Part shown: one piece after another, positions 54,913-63,924 of the stretch
Numbering within the stretch: position 1 is the stretch's first letter
How the letters are laid out: each line of letters starts with the position of its first letter
Source of the DNA: Sulfuritalea sp.
Lineage (GTDB): Bacteria > Pseudomonadota > Gammaproteobacteria > Burkholderiales > Rhodocyclaceae
NCBI GenBank assembly: GCA_023229685.1
Contig: JALNYT010000006.1
Coordinates: 62,001 to 126,000 of the forward strand
Length of the DNA stretch: 64,000 nt
Direction of reading: 5' to 3'
The notes under the pieces: model-generated
The model's input: only the letters and a program-made list of their open reading frames with translations
Told to the model about the DNA's origin: nothing
Database searches by the model: none
Made by a program: the position numbers and the translations under genes

Positions 54913-55365
54913 ATGCGTATAACCCGCCGCCTCGAATTCGATGCGGGCCACCGAATCCCGAATCATCAGAGCCAGTGCCGCCACCTGCACGGCCACCGCT
55001 ATGCGCTTGAAATCACGCTCGGCGGCGGCGTCATCAATGCAGCAGGAAGGCCCGACGATGGCATGGTGATGGATTTTTCCGAAGTCAAGGCCATCGCCAA
55101 GCAGCATGTGGTCGATGTCTGGGACCATGCCTTTCTGGTCTGGCGCGGCGACCAGGCCATAGCGGACTTTCTGCGCAGCCTGCCGGACCACAAGACGATC
55201 GTGCTCGAGCTGGTGCCGACCGCCGAAAACCTGGCCCGCATCGCCTTTTCGATTCTGGATCCGCTGTACCGGGACAGCTACGGCAATCATCTGCACCTGG
55301 AGCGTATCCGCCTGTACGAGACCCCCAACTGCTGGGCCGACGCCATGCGCGAAGACCTCGCCTGA
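54913..55365 (+). CDS. queD: 6-carboxytetrahydropterin synthase QueD
   Basis: The 150-residue T-fold enzyme of the PTPS/QueD family has zinc ligands His13 (DAGHRI) and His26 and His28 (HLHGH) and catalytic Cys22. Converts dihydroneopterin triphosphate to 6-carboxytetrahydropterin in queuosine biosynthesis. ATG at 54913. Confidence 0.9.
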   Translation: MRITRRLEFDAGHRIPNHQSQCRHLHGHRYALEITLGGGVINAAGRPDDGMVMDFSEVKAIAKQHVVDVWDHAFLVWRGDQAIADFLRSLPDHKTIVLELVPTAENLARIAFSILDPLYRDSYGNHLHLERIRLYETPNCWADAMREDLA

Positions 55366-55469
55366 TGAAACAACTGCGCTACAAGGCGGTCGAGCAAGAA
55401 ACGCTCTCCTCGCCGTAGCGGATAGCGGGCAAGATAACCAAGTTTCAGTGACACAGAGGAGTACGACAA

Positions 55470-57095
55470 ATGCAAGGCTTGATGATGAACCGGCCGCTGA
55501 TGATCTCAGGGCTCCTGCAACACGCCGCGCAGAACCACAGCGATACTGAAATCGTCTCCCGCCTGCCGGTTGGCGGCACGCATCGCTATACCTACAGCGA
55601 TGCGCACCATCGCTCGCGCCAGCTGGTGCGGGCGCTGCTGGCCCTCGGCGTCAAGGCCGAGGACCGCATCGGCACCCTGGCGTGGAATACCCACCGCCAT
55701 TTCGAGATCTACTATGCCGTCTCGGGCATGGCCGCGATCTGCCACACCATCAATCCGCGCCTGTTCCCCGAACAGATCGCCTATATCGCCAATCATGCCG
55801 ACGACCGTTTCATCTTCTTCGACGTAAACTTCGCGCCCCTGATCGAGGCCCTGGTGCCACACTGCCCGGGCGTCAAGGGCTGGATCGCCTTGTGCAGCCG
55901 CAATGAAATGCCGGCCAATGCAAGTCCGAACCTGCACTGCTACGAAGAACTGCTGGCCGCGCAAAGCGACGACTATGAATGGCCGGAATTCGACGAGAAC
56001 ACGGCGTCTTCGCTGTGCTACACCTCGGGCACCACCGGCAACCCCAAGGGCGTGCTCTACTCGCACCGCTCCACGGTGCTGCATGCCTATGGTTCCAGCC
56101 AGCCGGACGGGCTGGGCGCCTCGGCGCGCGACTGCATCCTGCCCGTCGTGCCGATGTTCCACGTCAATGCCTGGGGCCTGCCCTACGCCTGCGCCCTGAC
56201 CGGCGCCAAGCTGGTCTTGCCGGGGCCGCATCTCGATGGCGCCAGCCTGTATTCGATGTTCGAGGAAGAACACGTCACCATGTCGGCCGGCGTGCCGACC
56301 ATCTGGCTCGGCCTGCTGCATTACCTGCAAGCGAACAAGCTCAAGCTGTCCACCGTCAAGCGCCTGGTCATCGGCGGTTCCGCGGCGCCACCGGCCATGA
56401 TCCGCGCCTTCGACGAGCAGTTCGACATCACCGTACTGCATGCGTGGGGCATGACGGAAATGAGTCCGCTGGGCACCGTCAACACCTACAAGCAAAAACA
56501 TCTCGCGCTGTCGGCGGAAGAACGCGACCGCATCCGTCTCAAGCAGGGCCGCAGCATCTTCGGCGTCGAAATGAAAATTGTCGACGGCGACGGCAAGGCC
56601 CTGCCGCACGATGGCAAGGCCTTTGGCGACCTGCTGGTGCGCGGCCCATGGATCACCAGCGGCTACTACAAGAGCGAAGGCGGCGACGCCCTGATCGACG
56701 GCTGGTTTCCCACCGGGGATGTGGCCACCATCGACCCGGATGGCTACATGCAGATCACCGACCGCTCGAAGGACGTCATCAAGTCGGGCGGCGAATGGAT
56801 TTCGTCGATCGACCTCGAAAACATTGCCGTGGCCCATCCGGCGGTGGCCGAAGCCGCTGTCATCGGCGCGGCCCATCCGAAGTGGGACGAGCGCCCGCTG
56901 CTGGTGGTCATCAAGAAGGCCGGTCAGGAAGTCAGCCGCGAAGAACTGATCGCCTTTTACGAAGGCAAGGTGGCCAAGTGGTGGATACCCGATGACGTGA
57001 TCTTTGTCGAGGACCTGCCGCATACCGCCACCGGCAAGCTTTCCAAGTTGCAGTTGCGCGAGCGCCTGCGTGATTATCGTTTCCCCGGAGCATGA
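55470..57095 (+). CDS. Medium/long-chain acyl-CoA ligase (AlkK-like)
   Basis: The 541-residue adenylate-forming ligase has the motifs CYTSGTTGNPKGVLYSHRS, HAWGMTEMSP, DGWFPTGDVATIDPDGYMQITDRSKDVIKSGGEWISSIDLE and PHTATGKLSKLQLRE. It resembles AlkK-type fatty acyl-CoA synthetases. A GAGGAG site precedes the ATG. First gene of a tight plus-strand operon with a GST and an enoyl-CoA hydratase. Confidence 0.9.
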   Translation: MQGLMMNRPLMISGLLQHAAQNHSDTEIVSRLPVGGTHRYTYSDAHHRSRQLVRALLALGVKAEDRIGTLAWNTHRHFEIYYAVSGMAAICHTINPRLFPEQIAYIANHADDRFIFFDVNFAPLIEALVPHCPGVKGWIALCSRNEMPANASPNLHCYEELLAAQSDDYEWPEFDENTASSLCYTSGTTGNPKGVLYSHRSTVLHAYGSSQPDGLGASARDCILPVVPMFHVNAWGLPYACALTGAKLVLPGPHLDGASLYSMFEEEHVTMSAGVPTIWLGLLHYLQANKLKLSTVKRLVIGGSAAPPAMIRAFDEQFDITVLHAWGMTEMSPLGTVNTYKQKHLALSAEERDRIRLKQGRSIFGVEMKIVDGDGKALPHDGKAFGDLLVRGPWITSGYYKSEGGDALIDGWFPTGDVATIDPDGYMQITDRSKDVIKSGGEWISSIDLENIAVAHPAVAEAAVIGAAHPKWDERPLLVVIKKAGQEVSREELIAFYEGKVAKWWIPDDVIFVEDLPHTATGKLSKLQLRERLRDYRFPGA

Positions 57096-57096
57096 A

Positions 57097-57762
57097 TTGA
57101 CTACACCCATCACTCTCTGCGGCTTTGCCGTCAGCAACTACTACAACAAGGTCAAGCTCTCGCTGCTGGAGAAGGGCGTTCCCTTTGCCGAAGCGCTGGT
57201 GTTCACCTCGCAAAAGGACGAGATGCTGGCCGAGTCGCCGATGGGCAAGGTGCCCTTTCTGCGGACCCCGAAGGGCGTGCTCAGCGAATCGCAGGTGCTT
57301 ACCGAGTTCATCGAAGACAGCTGGCCCGAGCCTCCGCTCTATCCGCGCGACGCCTTCGAGCGCGCGAAGTGCCGCGAGCTGATCGAACACCTCGAACTGC
57401 ATGTCGAACTGCCGGCGCGACGCCTCTACACGGAAGCGTTTTTCGGCGGCACGGTGTCGGAGGAAACCAAGACCGAAGTCGCGGCGCTGCTCGAGAAAGG
57501 CCTCAAAAGCCTGGCGCGGCTGGCCCGGTTTGCGCCCTTCATCGGCGGCGACAGTTTCACCCACGCCGATTGCGCCGCCTGGGTGCATCTGCCGCTGGTC
57601 AGCCAGGCCACGCGCAAGATCTATGGACGCGATTTTCTCGATGAGTTCCTGCCCGAGGCCAAGGCCTACATCAAGCTGATCGGCGAGCGGTCCCACGCCC
57701 AGAAGGTCACTGCGGATCGCAAGGCAGCCACCGAAGCCTACATGTCACGGCCCAAGAAATGA
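57097..57762 (+). CDS. Glutathione S-transferase family protein
   Basis: The 221-residue protein has an N-terminal thioredoxin-like domain (TLCGFAVSNYYNKVKLSLLEKGVPFAE, with FLRTPKGVLSESQVLTEFI as the glutathione-binding SESxxI region) and an all-helical C-terminal domain. The TTG start at 57097 follows the ligase stop by one base and has GGAG 6 bases upstream; other in-frame starts lie inside the ligase. It overlaps the next gene by ATGA. Confidence 0.85.
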   Translation: MTTPITLCGFAVSNYYNKVKLSLLEKGVPFAEALVFTSQKDEMLAESPMGKVPFLRTPKGVLSESQVLTEFIEDSWPEPPLYPRDAFERAKCRELIEHLELHVELPARRLYTEAFFGGTVSEETKTEVAALLEKGLKSLARLARFAPFIGGDSFTHADCAAWVHLPLVSQATRKIYGRDFLDEFLPEAKAYIKLIGERSHAQKVTADRKAATEAYMSRPKK

Positions 57763-58529
57763 GCGAGACGGTCCGTATCGGGCTCGCCGATGGCGTGTTC
57801 CACATCGAAATGGCGCGCCCGGAGAAAAAGAACGCGCTAACCGCCGCGATGTACCGGACCATGGCGGATGCGCTGGCAAGCGCCGAGGCCGATCCCGCGG
57901 TACGCGTCATCCTGATTTCCGGCGCCGGCGGCAACTTCACCGCCGGCAACGACCTGACCGATTTCGTGGACAAGCCGCCGATGGATGAAAGCGCGCCCGT
58001 GTATCACTTCATCGAGGGCTTCGCCAAGCTGCAAAAGCCTTTCGTCGCCGCCGTGGAAGGCGTGGCGATAGGCGTCGGCACCACCATGCTGCTGCACTGC
58101 GACCTGGTCTATGCCGGCAGCGGAGCACGCTTCGCCGTGCCCTTCGCCAATCTCGGACTGACTCCCGAGGCGGCGTCAAGCCTGTTGTTGCCCCTGTGTG
58201 CGGGGCACGTTCGGGCGGCCGAAATGCTGATGCTGGGCGAAGCCTTCTCCGCGCAGGTCGCGCTTGAAACCGGCATCGTCAACGCGGTGCTGCCCGACGC
58301 GCAGGTGCTGGCTCATGCGCTTGAACGTTGCCGCAAATTAACTGCACAACCCGCCGCATCGCTGCGCCTCACCAAGCAATTGATGAAACGCGCGCAACAA
58401 GCCTCGATTCGCGAAACAATGGGCTTCGAGGCGGAAGTATTCAGGCAACGCCTGGTGTCCCCCGAGGCGAGGGAAGCTTTTGCCGCCTTCTTCGAAAAAC
58501 GCAAGCCCGATTTCTCGAGATTCAACTAG
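57759..58529 (+). CDS. Enoyl-CoA hydratase/isomerase family protein
   Basis: The 256-residue crotonase-fold protein has the oxyanion-hole segments MARPEKKNALTAAMYRTM and GGNFTAGNDLTDFV, and GVAIGVGTTMLLHCDLV. One of the two catalytic acids of classical hydratases is not obvious, so hydratase versus isomerase is open. Third gene of the ligase-GST-ECH operon. Just upstream of tRNA-Ser. Confidence 0.88.
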   Translation: MSETVRIGLADGVFHIEMARPEKKNALTAAMYRTMADALASAEADPAVRVILISGAGGNFTAGNDLTDFVDKPPMDESAPVYHFIEGFAKLQKPFVAAVEGVAIGVGTTMLLHCDLVYAGSGARFAVPFANLGLTPEAASSLLLPLCAGHVRAAEMLMLGEAFSAQVALETGIVNAVLPDAQVLAHALERCRKLTAQPAASLRLTKQLMKRAQQASIRETMGFEAEVFRQRLVSPEAREAFAAFFEKRKPDFSRFN

Positions 58530-58577
58530 GCGGGGCGCAAGGAGCATCGCACAGGCTGCTAAAATCCGCAGCCCAAA

Positions 58578-58667
58578 GGATGGGTGGCAGAGCGGTTGAA
58601 TGCACCGGTCTTGAAAACCGGCGAAGGTGCAAGCCTTCCGTGAGTTCGAATCTCACCCCATCCGCCA
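58578..58667 (+). tRNA. tRNA-Ser (anticodon TGA), CCA encoded
   Basis: A 90-base class II tRNA with acceptor stem GGATGGG / CCCATCC, anticodon stem CCGGT/ACCGG with loop CTTGAAA (anticodon TGA), a long variable arm and T-loop TTCGAATC, then encoded GCCA. The 3' end is the probable attachment site of the integrated element that starts right after it. Confidence 0.95.
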
Positions 58668-58771
58668 CCGTCAGTTCCAGACGATTCCGCAGAAGTCTAA
58701 AAAACCACTTAAATTCAATAGAAGTAGCCCAATAAGTATTACGGGCTATTCCAATCGATTCTATTGCCAGC

Positions 58772-58831
58772 CGTGGTAATACCGTGGTAGAAATCGTGGT
58801 AGAGAAATACCACGGTTGAGGAGTTACCACG
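58772..58831. promoter_or_regulatory. Five CGTGGTA heptamers upstream of the integrase
   Basis: CGTGGTA occurs at 58772, 58783 and 58795 (11- and 12-base steps, about one helical turn), then its reverse complement TACCACG at 58808 and 58825. The last abuts the integrase ATG and the ribosome site GAGGAG lies between the two inverted copies. Likely integrase arm-type or repressor sites for autoregulation. Confidence 0.65.
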
Positions 58832-60061
58832 ATGGCCGGAAAACTGAACCTGCTGACAGACCCCGAGTGCAAGAACGCCACCAGCGGCGAACGCAGTATC
58901 CGCAAGCTGCACGACGGCGGCGGCCTCTACCTCTGGGTCTATGCCGATGGCTCGAAATATTGGCGCCTGCGCTACTGGCTCGCTGGCAAGGAAAAGGCCT
59001 TGTCCCTTGGCGTCTATCCGAGAATCGGCTTGAAGGATGCGAGAAAGGCCAGGGACGAAGAACACAAGCGACTCGACGCGAAGAAAGATCCATCCGCGGA
59101 GCGCAAGGCCGTGCGGATCCGGGAACGCATGACTGCTGAAAACTCCTTCGAAGCGGTGGCGCGGGAGTGGTACAAGAAGCAAAGCCACACTTGGGCCAAG
59201 GGCCACGCTGCTGACGTACTCCGGCGCCTCGAGGTCAACACGTTTCCGTTCATTGGGCGCAGACCGATCGCCGAGATCGAAGCCCCAGAACTGTTGCTGA
59301 TGGCTCGCAAGATGGAGGACCGGGGAGCATTTGACTTGGCCCACCGCGTCCTACAGGTGTGCGGCCAGGTCTTCCGCTACGGCGTCGCGACCGGCCGCTG
59401 CGCGCGAGATATTGCCGCTGACCTTCGCGGCGCCCTGACGCCGCACAAGGCGAAGCATCAACCCGCTGTAAGGCCGGAGGAGTTGCCGGACTTGCTGCGC
59501 GCGATCGCGAAATATGACGAGATCGGCGACAAACAAACCCGCCTCGCGCTGCAGTTGCTGTCATTGACCTTCGTCCGAACAAGCGAACTGCTGGGCGCTG
59601 AATGGTCGGAATTCGACTTCGATGCAGGGATCTGGATCATCCCTGCCCCGCGTATGAAGATGAAGGCCGAGCATCTGGTTCCGCTATCACCGCAGGCCGT
59701 CAAGCTTCTGGAGGAAATGCGGCCCATCGCAGGCGACAGCCGCTTCGTGTTTCCTGGCCGGAACCGCTCTACCCCGATGTCGAACAACACGATGCTGTTC
59801 GCGCTCTACCGCCTGGGCTACAAGGGACGGATGACAGGCCATGGGTTCAGATCGGTGGCCAGCACCATCCTGCACGAATCAGGCTGGAACAGCGACGCCA
59901 TAGAACGGCAGTTGGCGCACTGCGAGCGGAACGAAGTGAAGGGAGCCTACAACCGGGCCGAGTACCTTGCCGAACGCCGGAAGCTAGTCGACTGGTGGGG
60001 TGAGTACATTGCCGCCGTCGCCAGCGGTGCCAAGGTCGTGCCTTTCAAGCGGGTGGCATGA
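58832..60061 (+). CDS. int: Tyrosine-type site-specific integrase
   Basis: The 409-residue phage integrase of the P4/DUF4102 type has an N-terminal arm-binding domain (about 1-95), core-binding domain, and a catalytic domain with Arg249 (FVRTSELL), Lys278, HGFR (His337, Arg340), His363 and nucleophile Tyr373 (GAYNRAEY). Adjacent to tRNA-Ser, whose 3' end is the expected attB. The ATG is embedded in the heptamer array. Confidence 0.95.
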   Translation: MAGKLNLLTDPECKNATSGERSIRKLHDGGGLYLWVYADGSKYWRLRYWLAGKEKALSLGVYPRIGLKDARKARDEEHKRLDAKKDPSAERKAVRIRERMTAENSFEAVAREWYKKQSHTWAKGHAADVLRRLEVNTFPFIGRRPIAEIEAPELLLMARKMEDRGAFDLAHRVLQVCGQVFRYGVATGRCARDIAADLRGALTPHKAKHQPAVRPEELPDLLRAIAKYDEIGDKQTRLALQLLSLTFVRTSELLGAEWSEFDFDAGIWIIPAPRMKMKAEHLVPLSPQAVKLLEEMRPIAGDSRFVFPGRNRSTPMSNNTMLFALYRLGYKGRMTGHGFRSVASTILHESGWNSDAIERQLAHCERNEVKGAYNRAEYLAERRKLVDWWGEYIAAVASGAKVVPFKRVA

Positions 60062-60732
60062 CATCAATGGTTGCGATCGATGAGACTGCCTTGGAATTGA
60101 TCATCCGAGGATACCGGTTTTGGAGCGATCCGGAGAGGATGGAGAGTGAGCTCCGCTTGGTGCAAGAGTACTTTGAAAGCATTACCGCCGAGGATGTGAA
60201 TGACGCGATTGCCGAGTTCGAGCACTCAATAACTCCGGCTGAACGATGGGCGGTAGCCAAAACCATGATCGCCTATTTTCGATGGTGCTGGAGAAATGGT
60301 AAGACCCATGTCGGTGATGCCAGTCTGGATACTCTTGTGCTGTCGTTCGCGAAAGCGTCGTTCGTGAGGATTTCCGGCGCCCAGCTCGTATCAGGCAATG
60401 AAGATGATGGCGAGCTTCTTCCTGAGTGGTGTAGCCCTGACATTGCGTTTGGCTCCACGAAACCAAATTTTCGGCTCTCTGAGGACAACATCATCCGCGA
60501 CATTGCAATAGCGATGCACGTCGAATCGCTGCGCCGCGATGGGGTTACTTCCGGGGACGCCAAGAAACGTGCTGCGGGGAAGTTTAGCGTCTCGGTACCG
60601 GTGGTAGCCAAGGCAATAACCTTGGGCAACAGCATTGGCTATGGACGACGATTCACTCTACTTTCTGACGATGATTTGAAGAGAGAAGTCGTCGACCACT
60701 TCGAATCGCAACAAGAAAAAACTACGCGCTAG
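60058..60732 (+). CDS. Hypothetical prophage protein
   Basis: The 224-residue protein has no recognised domain. Its ATG overlaps the integrase stop (ATGA), so it is coupled to it. The sequence is helical and acidic in its first half with no signal peptide or TM segment. A GNSIGYGRRFTLLSDDD segment and a DAKKRAAGKFSVSVPVVAKAI helix near the C-terminus hint at an HTH. Codon use is AT-richer than in flanking genes. Confidence 0.7.
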   Translation: MTSMVAIDETALELIIRGYRFWSDPERMESELRLVQEYFESITAEDVNDAIAEFEHSITPAERWAVAKTMIAYFRWCWRNGKTHVGDASLDTLVLSFAKASFVRISGAQLVSGNEDDGELLPEWCSPDIAFGSTKPNFRLSEDNIIRDIAIAMHVESLRRDGVTSGDAKKRAAGKFSVSVPVVAKAITLGNSIGYGRRFTLLSDDDLKREVVDHFESQQEKTTR

Positions 60733-60797
60733 TTCTTTCGTGTTCCGATAATCACACTGCCCCACATGCCGCTAAATGCGGTGGAACGGAGGGCAAA

Positions 60798-61097
60798 ATG
60801 ATCGAGCCGCAATTTCGATATCTAAATTTCCGACAGGTCGCCGGCTATCGCGGCTGCTCGGTTTCCACGCTGTACAACGACATCGCCGAATCCCGATTTC
60901 CAGCCGGCGAACGTTTGGGCGCAAACACCGTCCGCTGGCGGTCTGATGTTGTAGCCGCTTGGCTGGAAGAACAGTCGCGCAACTCGGCGACGATTTCCGA
61001 AGAAATCACGAAAAAGGCCAAGGCGCGCACGCACCTGGCTGTCGAAGGAAAACGACGCAAGGCTCAAGAGCGTGCGGCGCTTGCGGCGGCGCAATGA
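60798..61097 (+). CDS. AlpA-like prophage regulator/excisionase
   Basis: The 99-residue protein has an N-terminal winged-helix/MerR-like domain (YLNFRQVAGYRGCSVSTLYNDIAESRFPAGERLGANTVRWRSDVVAAWLEEQ), the AlpA/excisionase pattern. AlpA-type proteins activate integrase and excision in P4-like elements. The C-terminal tail is basic. A GGAGGG site precedes the ATG. Confidence 0.82.
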   Translation: MIEPQFRYLNFRQVAGYRGCSVSTLYNDIAESRFPAGERLGANTVRWRSDVVAAWLEEQSRNSATISEEITKKAKARTHLAVEGKRRKAQERAALAAAQ

Positions 61098-61336
61098 CCG
61101 CCACCAGACGTGACAACGCCCGCGTGCAGGCGGGCGAAGTCGGCAATCAAAACCATATCAGGCAGTCAGATCATAGCGCAGGATCATCGAATGAGCCAGC
61201 TTGCCAGTGCCACATCAATCCCTCGGGCTGCATGGTTTGCAGGCGCTGGTCGAAGCGTATCGACGGCATTGAGGCGCGCCGCGCCAACAGCCTACGACGC
61301 CAGTCGCTCGGTCAGCGTGCCAGGGCTGGGGGTTGA
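61094..61336 (+). CDS. Possible small Cys-containing protein
   Basis: An 80-residue reading frame starts in the ATGA overlap with the AlpA-like gene and ends 2 bases before the next gene's ATG, a fit expected for a real gene. It contains CQCHINPSGCMVC, a zinc-ribbon-like Cys group. No family recognised. An alternative frame (61110-61436) overlaps the next gene and is less likely. Confidence 0.4.
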   Translation: MTATRRDNARVQAGEVGNQNHIRQSDHSAGSSNEPACQCHINPSGCMVCRRWSKRIDGIEARRANSLRRQSLGQRARAGG

Positions 61337-61338
61337 TC

Positions 61339-62142
61339 ATGGCGCGTCCTTGGTATCCCTGGTACTCATCGGACTATTCACGAGCAACGGCACACCTTAC
61401 TTTCATCGAGGATGCAGCATATCGGCGCCAACTTGATCACTATTACAGCACTGGAAGCCTTCCGGCAAATGCCGAAACTTTGCTGCGTGTTTGCCGAGCC
61501 ATCACCGACGATGAAAAGGCCGCGGTACTCAAAGTTGCGGCCGAGTTCTTTCGCGAGGTCGATGGCTTCCTTGTTCAGGAACGAGTAGTCGAAGAGATCA
61601 CCAAGAGCCAGTACCTGAGCGGCATTCGGAGCGAAGCCGGCAGGAAGGGAGCCAGCACAACGAACCGCAAGACCACGGCAAGCGCTACGGCAACAGCCTC
61701 GGCAAATGGTCCGGCAAATAAACCGGCAATTGCTGGCACAACCACAACCACAAGTAGTAAACCTTCTTCTAACGAAGAAGGTAGTGCTCAGGCTTCGCCT
61801 GCCCACCTGCCTGCATGCCCACATCAGGAAATCATCAAGCTCTACGGCAAGCATCTGCCGACACTTCCCCAACCAAGGGCATGGGAAGGCCAGAGAGCGA
61901 ACAACCTCAAAGCCCGTTGGCGCTGGGTGCTGACTGCGAAGAAGCCGAAGGGCGATCGATACGCTACCGACGCCGCCAGCGCTGTTGACTTCTTCGATCG
62001 TTTCTTCGGCTACGTCGCCGCCTCCGAGTTCCTGACCGGCCGCGATGGCAAATGGCCGGGTTGCGACTTGGCCTGGCTGGTCAAGGCCGAGAACTTCGCG
62101 AAGGTAATCGAGGGCAAGTACGAGAATCGGGGCCAAGCATGA
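61339..62142 (+). CDS. DUF1376-like phage replication protein
   Basis: The 267-residue protein starts MARPWYPWYSSDYSRATAHLTFIEDAAYRRQLDHYYSTG, the DUF1376 pattern found in phage and prophage replication modules, then a Thr/Ala/Ser-rich linker (about 100-150) and a C-terminal domain ending DGKWPGCDLAWLVKAENFAKVIEGKYENR, typical of helicase-loader or primosome-like proteins. Precedes the DnaB-like gene with ATGA overlap, so it probably loads that helicase. Confidence 0.8.
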   Translation: MARPWYPWYSSDYSRATAHLTFIEDAAYRRQLDHYYSTGSLPANAETLLRVCRAITDDEKAAVLKVAAEFFREVDGFLVQERVVEEITKSQYLSGIRSEAGRKGASTTNRKTTASATATASANGPANKPAIAGTTTTTSSKPSSNEEGSAQASPAHLPACPHQEIIKLYGKHLPTLPQPRAWEGQRANNLKARWRWVLTAKKPKGDRYATDAASAVDFFDRFFGYVAASEFLTGRDGKWPGCDLAWLVKAENFAKVIEGKYENRGQA

Positions 62143-63542
62143 ACGCCGTCGAGAGCTGTGGCATCAAGCCGCCGCCTCACTCGATCGAGGCCGAGCATTC
62201 CGTTCTTGGCGGCCTGCTGTTCGGCGGCGAGGCTGCATGGGACCGCGTTGCCGACGTGGTGAGCGAGTCCGACTTCTACCGCGACGACCATCGGAGAATC
62301 TTCCGCCACATCTCCCTGCTCGCCGGTACCGGCAAAGTCGCGGATGTTGTTACCGTGTTCGAGTCCATCGAGCGCAGCAACGAAGTCGACCAGACTGGAG
62401 GGCTGGGCTACCTGGGCGAGATCGCCAACAACACCCCGAGCGCGGCCAACATCCGGCGCCATGCCGAGATCGTCCGCGACCGCGCCATCCTGCGGCAGTT
62501 GGTCTCAGTAGGCGACCAGATCGCCAACCTGGCGCACGGCCAAGGCGACGCGCGCATTGCGATCGATGAGGCTCAGCGGCTGCTGGTGGAAATCGCCGAT
62601 GTCGGCCCAGGGCGGCATGAACCCGTTGCCATCGGTACGGTGCTGGGTTCGGTGATCGAGGACATCGAAGCCCGGTACAACTCCGAGTCAAGCATTGCCG
62701 GCCTTTCAACCGGACTTGTCGATCTGGACCACAAGCTGTCGGGCCTTCACCGGGGCGACCTGATCATCATCGCCGGAAGGGCAAGCATGGGTAAGACCGC
62801 CCTGGCGTTCAATATCGCCGAGAACGTGGCGACTGCTGGAAAACCAGCGCTCGTGTTCAGCCTGGAGATGGGCAACAAGCAATTGGGCACCCGGGCTATC
62901 GCCAGCCTTGGCGGCGTGTCGATGGAGCGCATGCGCAGCGGCCGGCTTCTGGACTCGGATTGGGACGGCATCACGACGGCGCTGGGAAGGCTGCACGACG
63001 CGCCGTTGATCGTCGATGAGTCAGGCGGCCTGACCGTTTCGCAAATGGCGGCCAGGGCGCGGCGCCAGATGCGCCGGCAGGGACTCGCCCTGGTCGTGAT
63101 CGACTACCTCCAGTTGATGCGCGGTGAAGGCAACACCCGCAATGAAGAGCTTGGCGACCTTACCCGGCGCCTGAAGCTGATGGCCAAGGATCTGGACGTG
63201 CCGGTAATCCTGCTGTCCCAGATCTCGCGGAAGGTTGAGGACCGTACCAACAAGCGCCCGCTGATGTCCGATTTGCGCGAGTCCGGCGCCATCGAGCAGG
63301 ACGCCGACGTGATCCTGATGGTCTATCGCGACGAGTATTACCACCCCGAATCGGCGGATGCCGGCACTGCGGAAGTGCTGATAGTCAAGCACCGCATGGG
63401 CGCAACTGGCGAAGTGCGTCTGGCCTTCCAGGGGGAATGCTCACGGTTCGGCGATCTGGCCAGGGATGATCTGGCGCGCATTGACCATGCCCGGGCCACC
63501 GCGAAGATGCAGAGGAACCGGAGTCGCGGGTTAGATGACTAG
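62139..63542 (+). CDS. DnaB-like replicative helicase of prophage
   Basis: The 467-residue hexameric helicase has an N-terminal DnaB domain (HSIEAEHSVLGGLLFGG..), then a RecA-like core with Walker A GRASMGKT (213-220), Walker B VVIDYLQLM, and LSQISRKVEDRTNKRPLMSDLRESGAIEQDAD. ATG at 62139 overlaps the DUF1376 stop. Replicates the element's DNA with the loader protein. Confidence 0.93.
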   Translation: MNAVESCGIKPPPHSIEAEHSVLGGLLFGGEAAWDRVADVVSESDFYRDDHRRIFRHISLLAGTGKVADVVTVFESIERSNEVDQTGGLGYLGEIANNTPSAANIRRHAEIVRDRAILRQLVSVGDQIANLAHGQGDARIAIDEAQRLLVEIADVGPGRHEPVAIGTVLGSVIEDIEARYNSESSIAGLSTGLVDLDHKLSGLHRGDLIIIAGRASMGKTALAFNIAENVATAGKPALVFSLEMGNKQLGTRAIASLGGVSMERMRSGRLLDSDWDGITTALGRLHDAPLIVDESGGLTVSQMAARARRQMRRQGLALVVIDYLQLMRGEGNTRNEELGDLTRRLKLMAKDLDVPVILLSQISRKVEDRTNKRPLMSDLRESGAIEQDADVILMVYRDEYYHPESADAGTAEVLIVKHRMGATGEVRLAFQGECSRFGDLARDDLARIDHARATAKMQRNRSRGLDD

Positions 63543-63924
63543 ACCGCAGCTCGCCTTGATCGACCATGACGAATTTGAACGCCTACGCCACCTTGTCGCC
63601 GAGCGACCGGACTGGCACCTGTGGAATCACAGCGTCTGGGCAAGGAGGTATCGCGACGTTCGAGGCTACGACGCCAGATCGGCGGGCTTGGCCACCGGTG
63701 GGGTGTCGTCGGATTTCGAGGATCTGTGCGAAGAAGTTGATGAACGGTCGGCCGAGATTTCCGACGTGATTCTCGATTCCTTGCCTATCGAGCAGCGCAT
63801 CGCAATCAGCTACGTCTATGAGAGCGCAGTTTGGCGATTCAACCGGCCGGGCATGCTGGAACAAACACTGGTCGCCGCGACCGTAACTTTCTGGACCCTG
63901 GCGCAGCGTAAAGGGTTGATGTGA
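63535..63924 (+). CDS. Hypothetical prophage protein
   Basis: The 129-residue protein is acidic and helical, with SVWARRYRDVRGYDARS and a C-terminal LPIEQRIAISYVYESAVWRFNRPGM that could be an HTH as in antiterminators or late regulators; this is a guess. It overlaps the DnaB-like gene by 8 bases and the next gene by GTGA. Confidence 0.65.
   Translation: MTRPQLALIDHDEFERLRHLVAERPDWHLWNHSVWARRYRDVRGYDARSAGLATGGVSSDFEDLCEEVDERSAEISDVILDSLPIEQRIAISYVYESAVWRFNRPGMLEQTLVAATVTFWTLAQRKGLM

Noticed and set aside
55506..57137. 543-residue minus-strand frame opposite the acyl-CoA ligase
   Set aside because: Shadow frame; the plus strand shows all adenylate-forming enzyme motifs.
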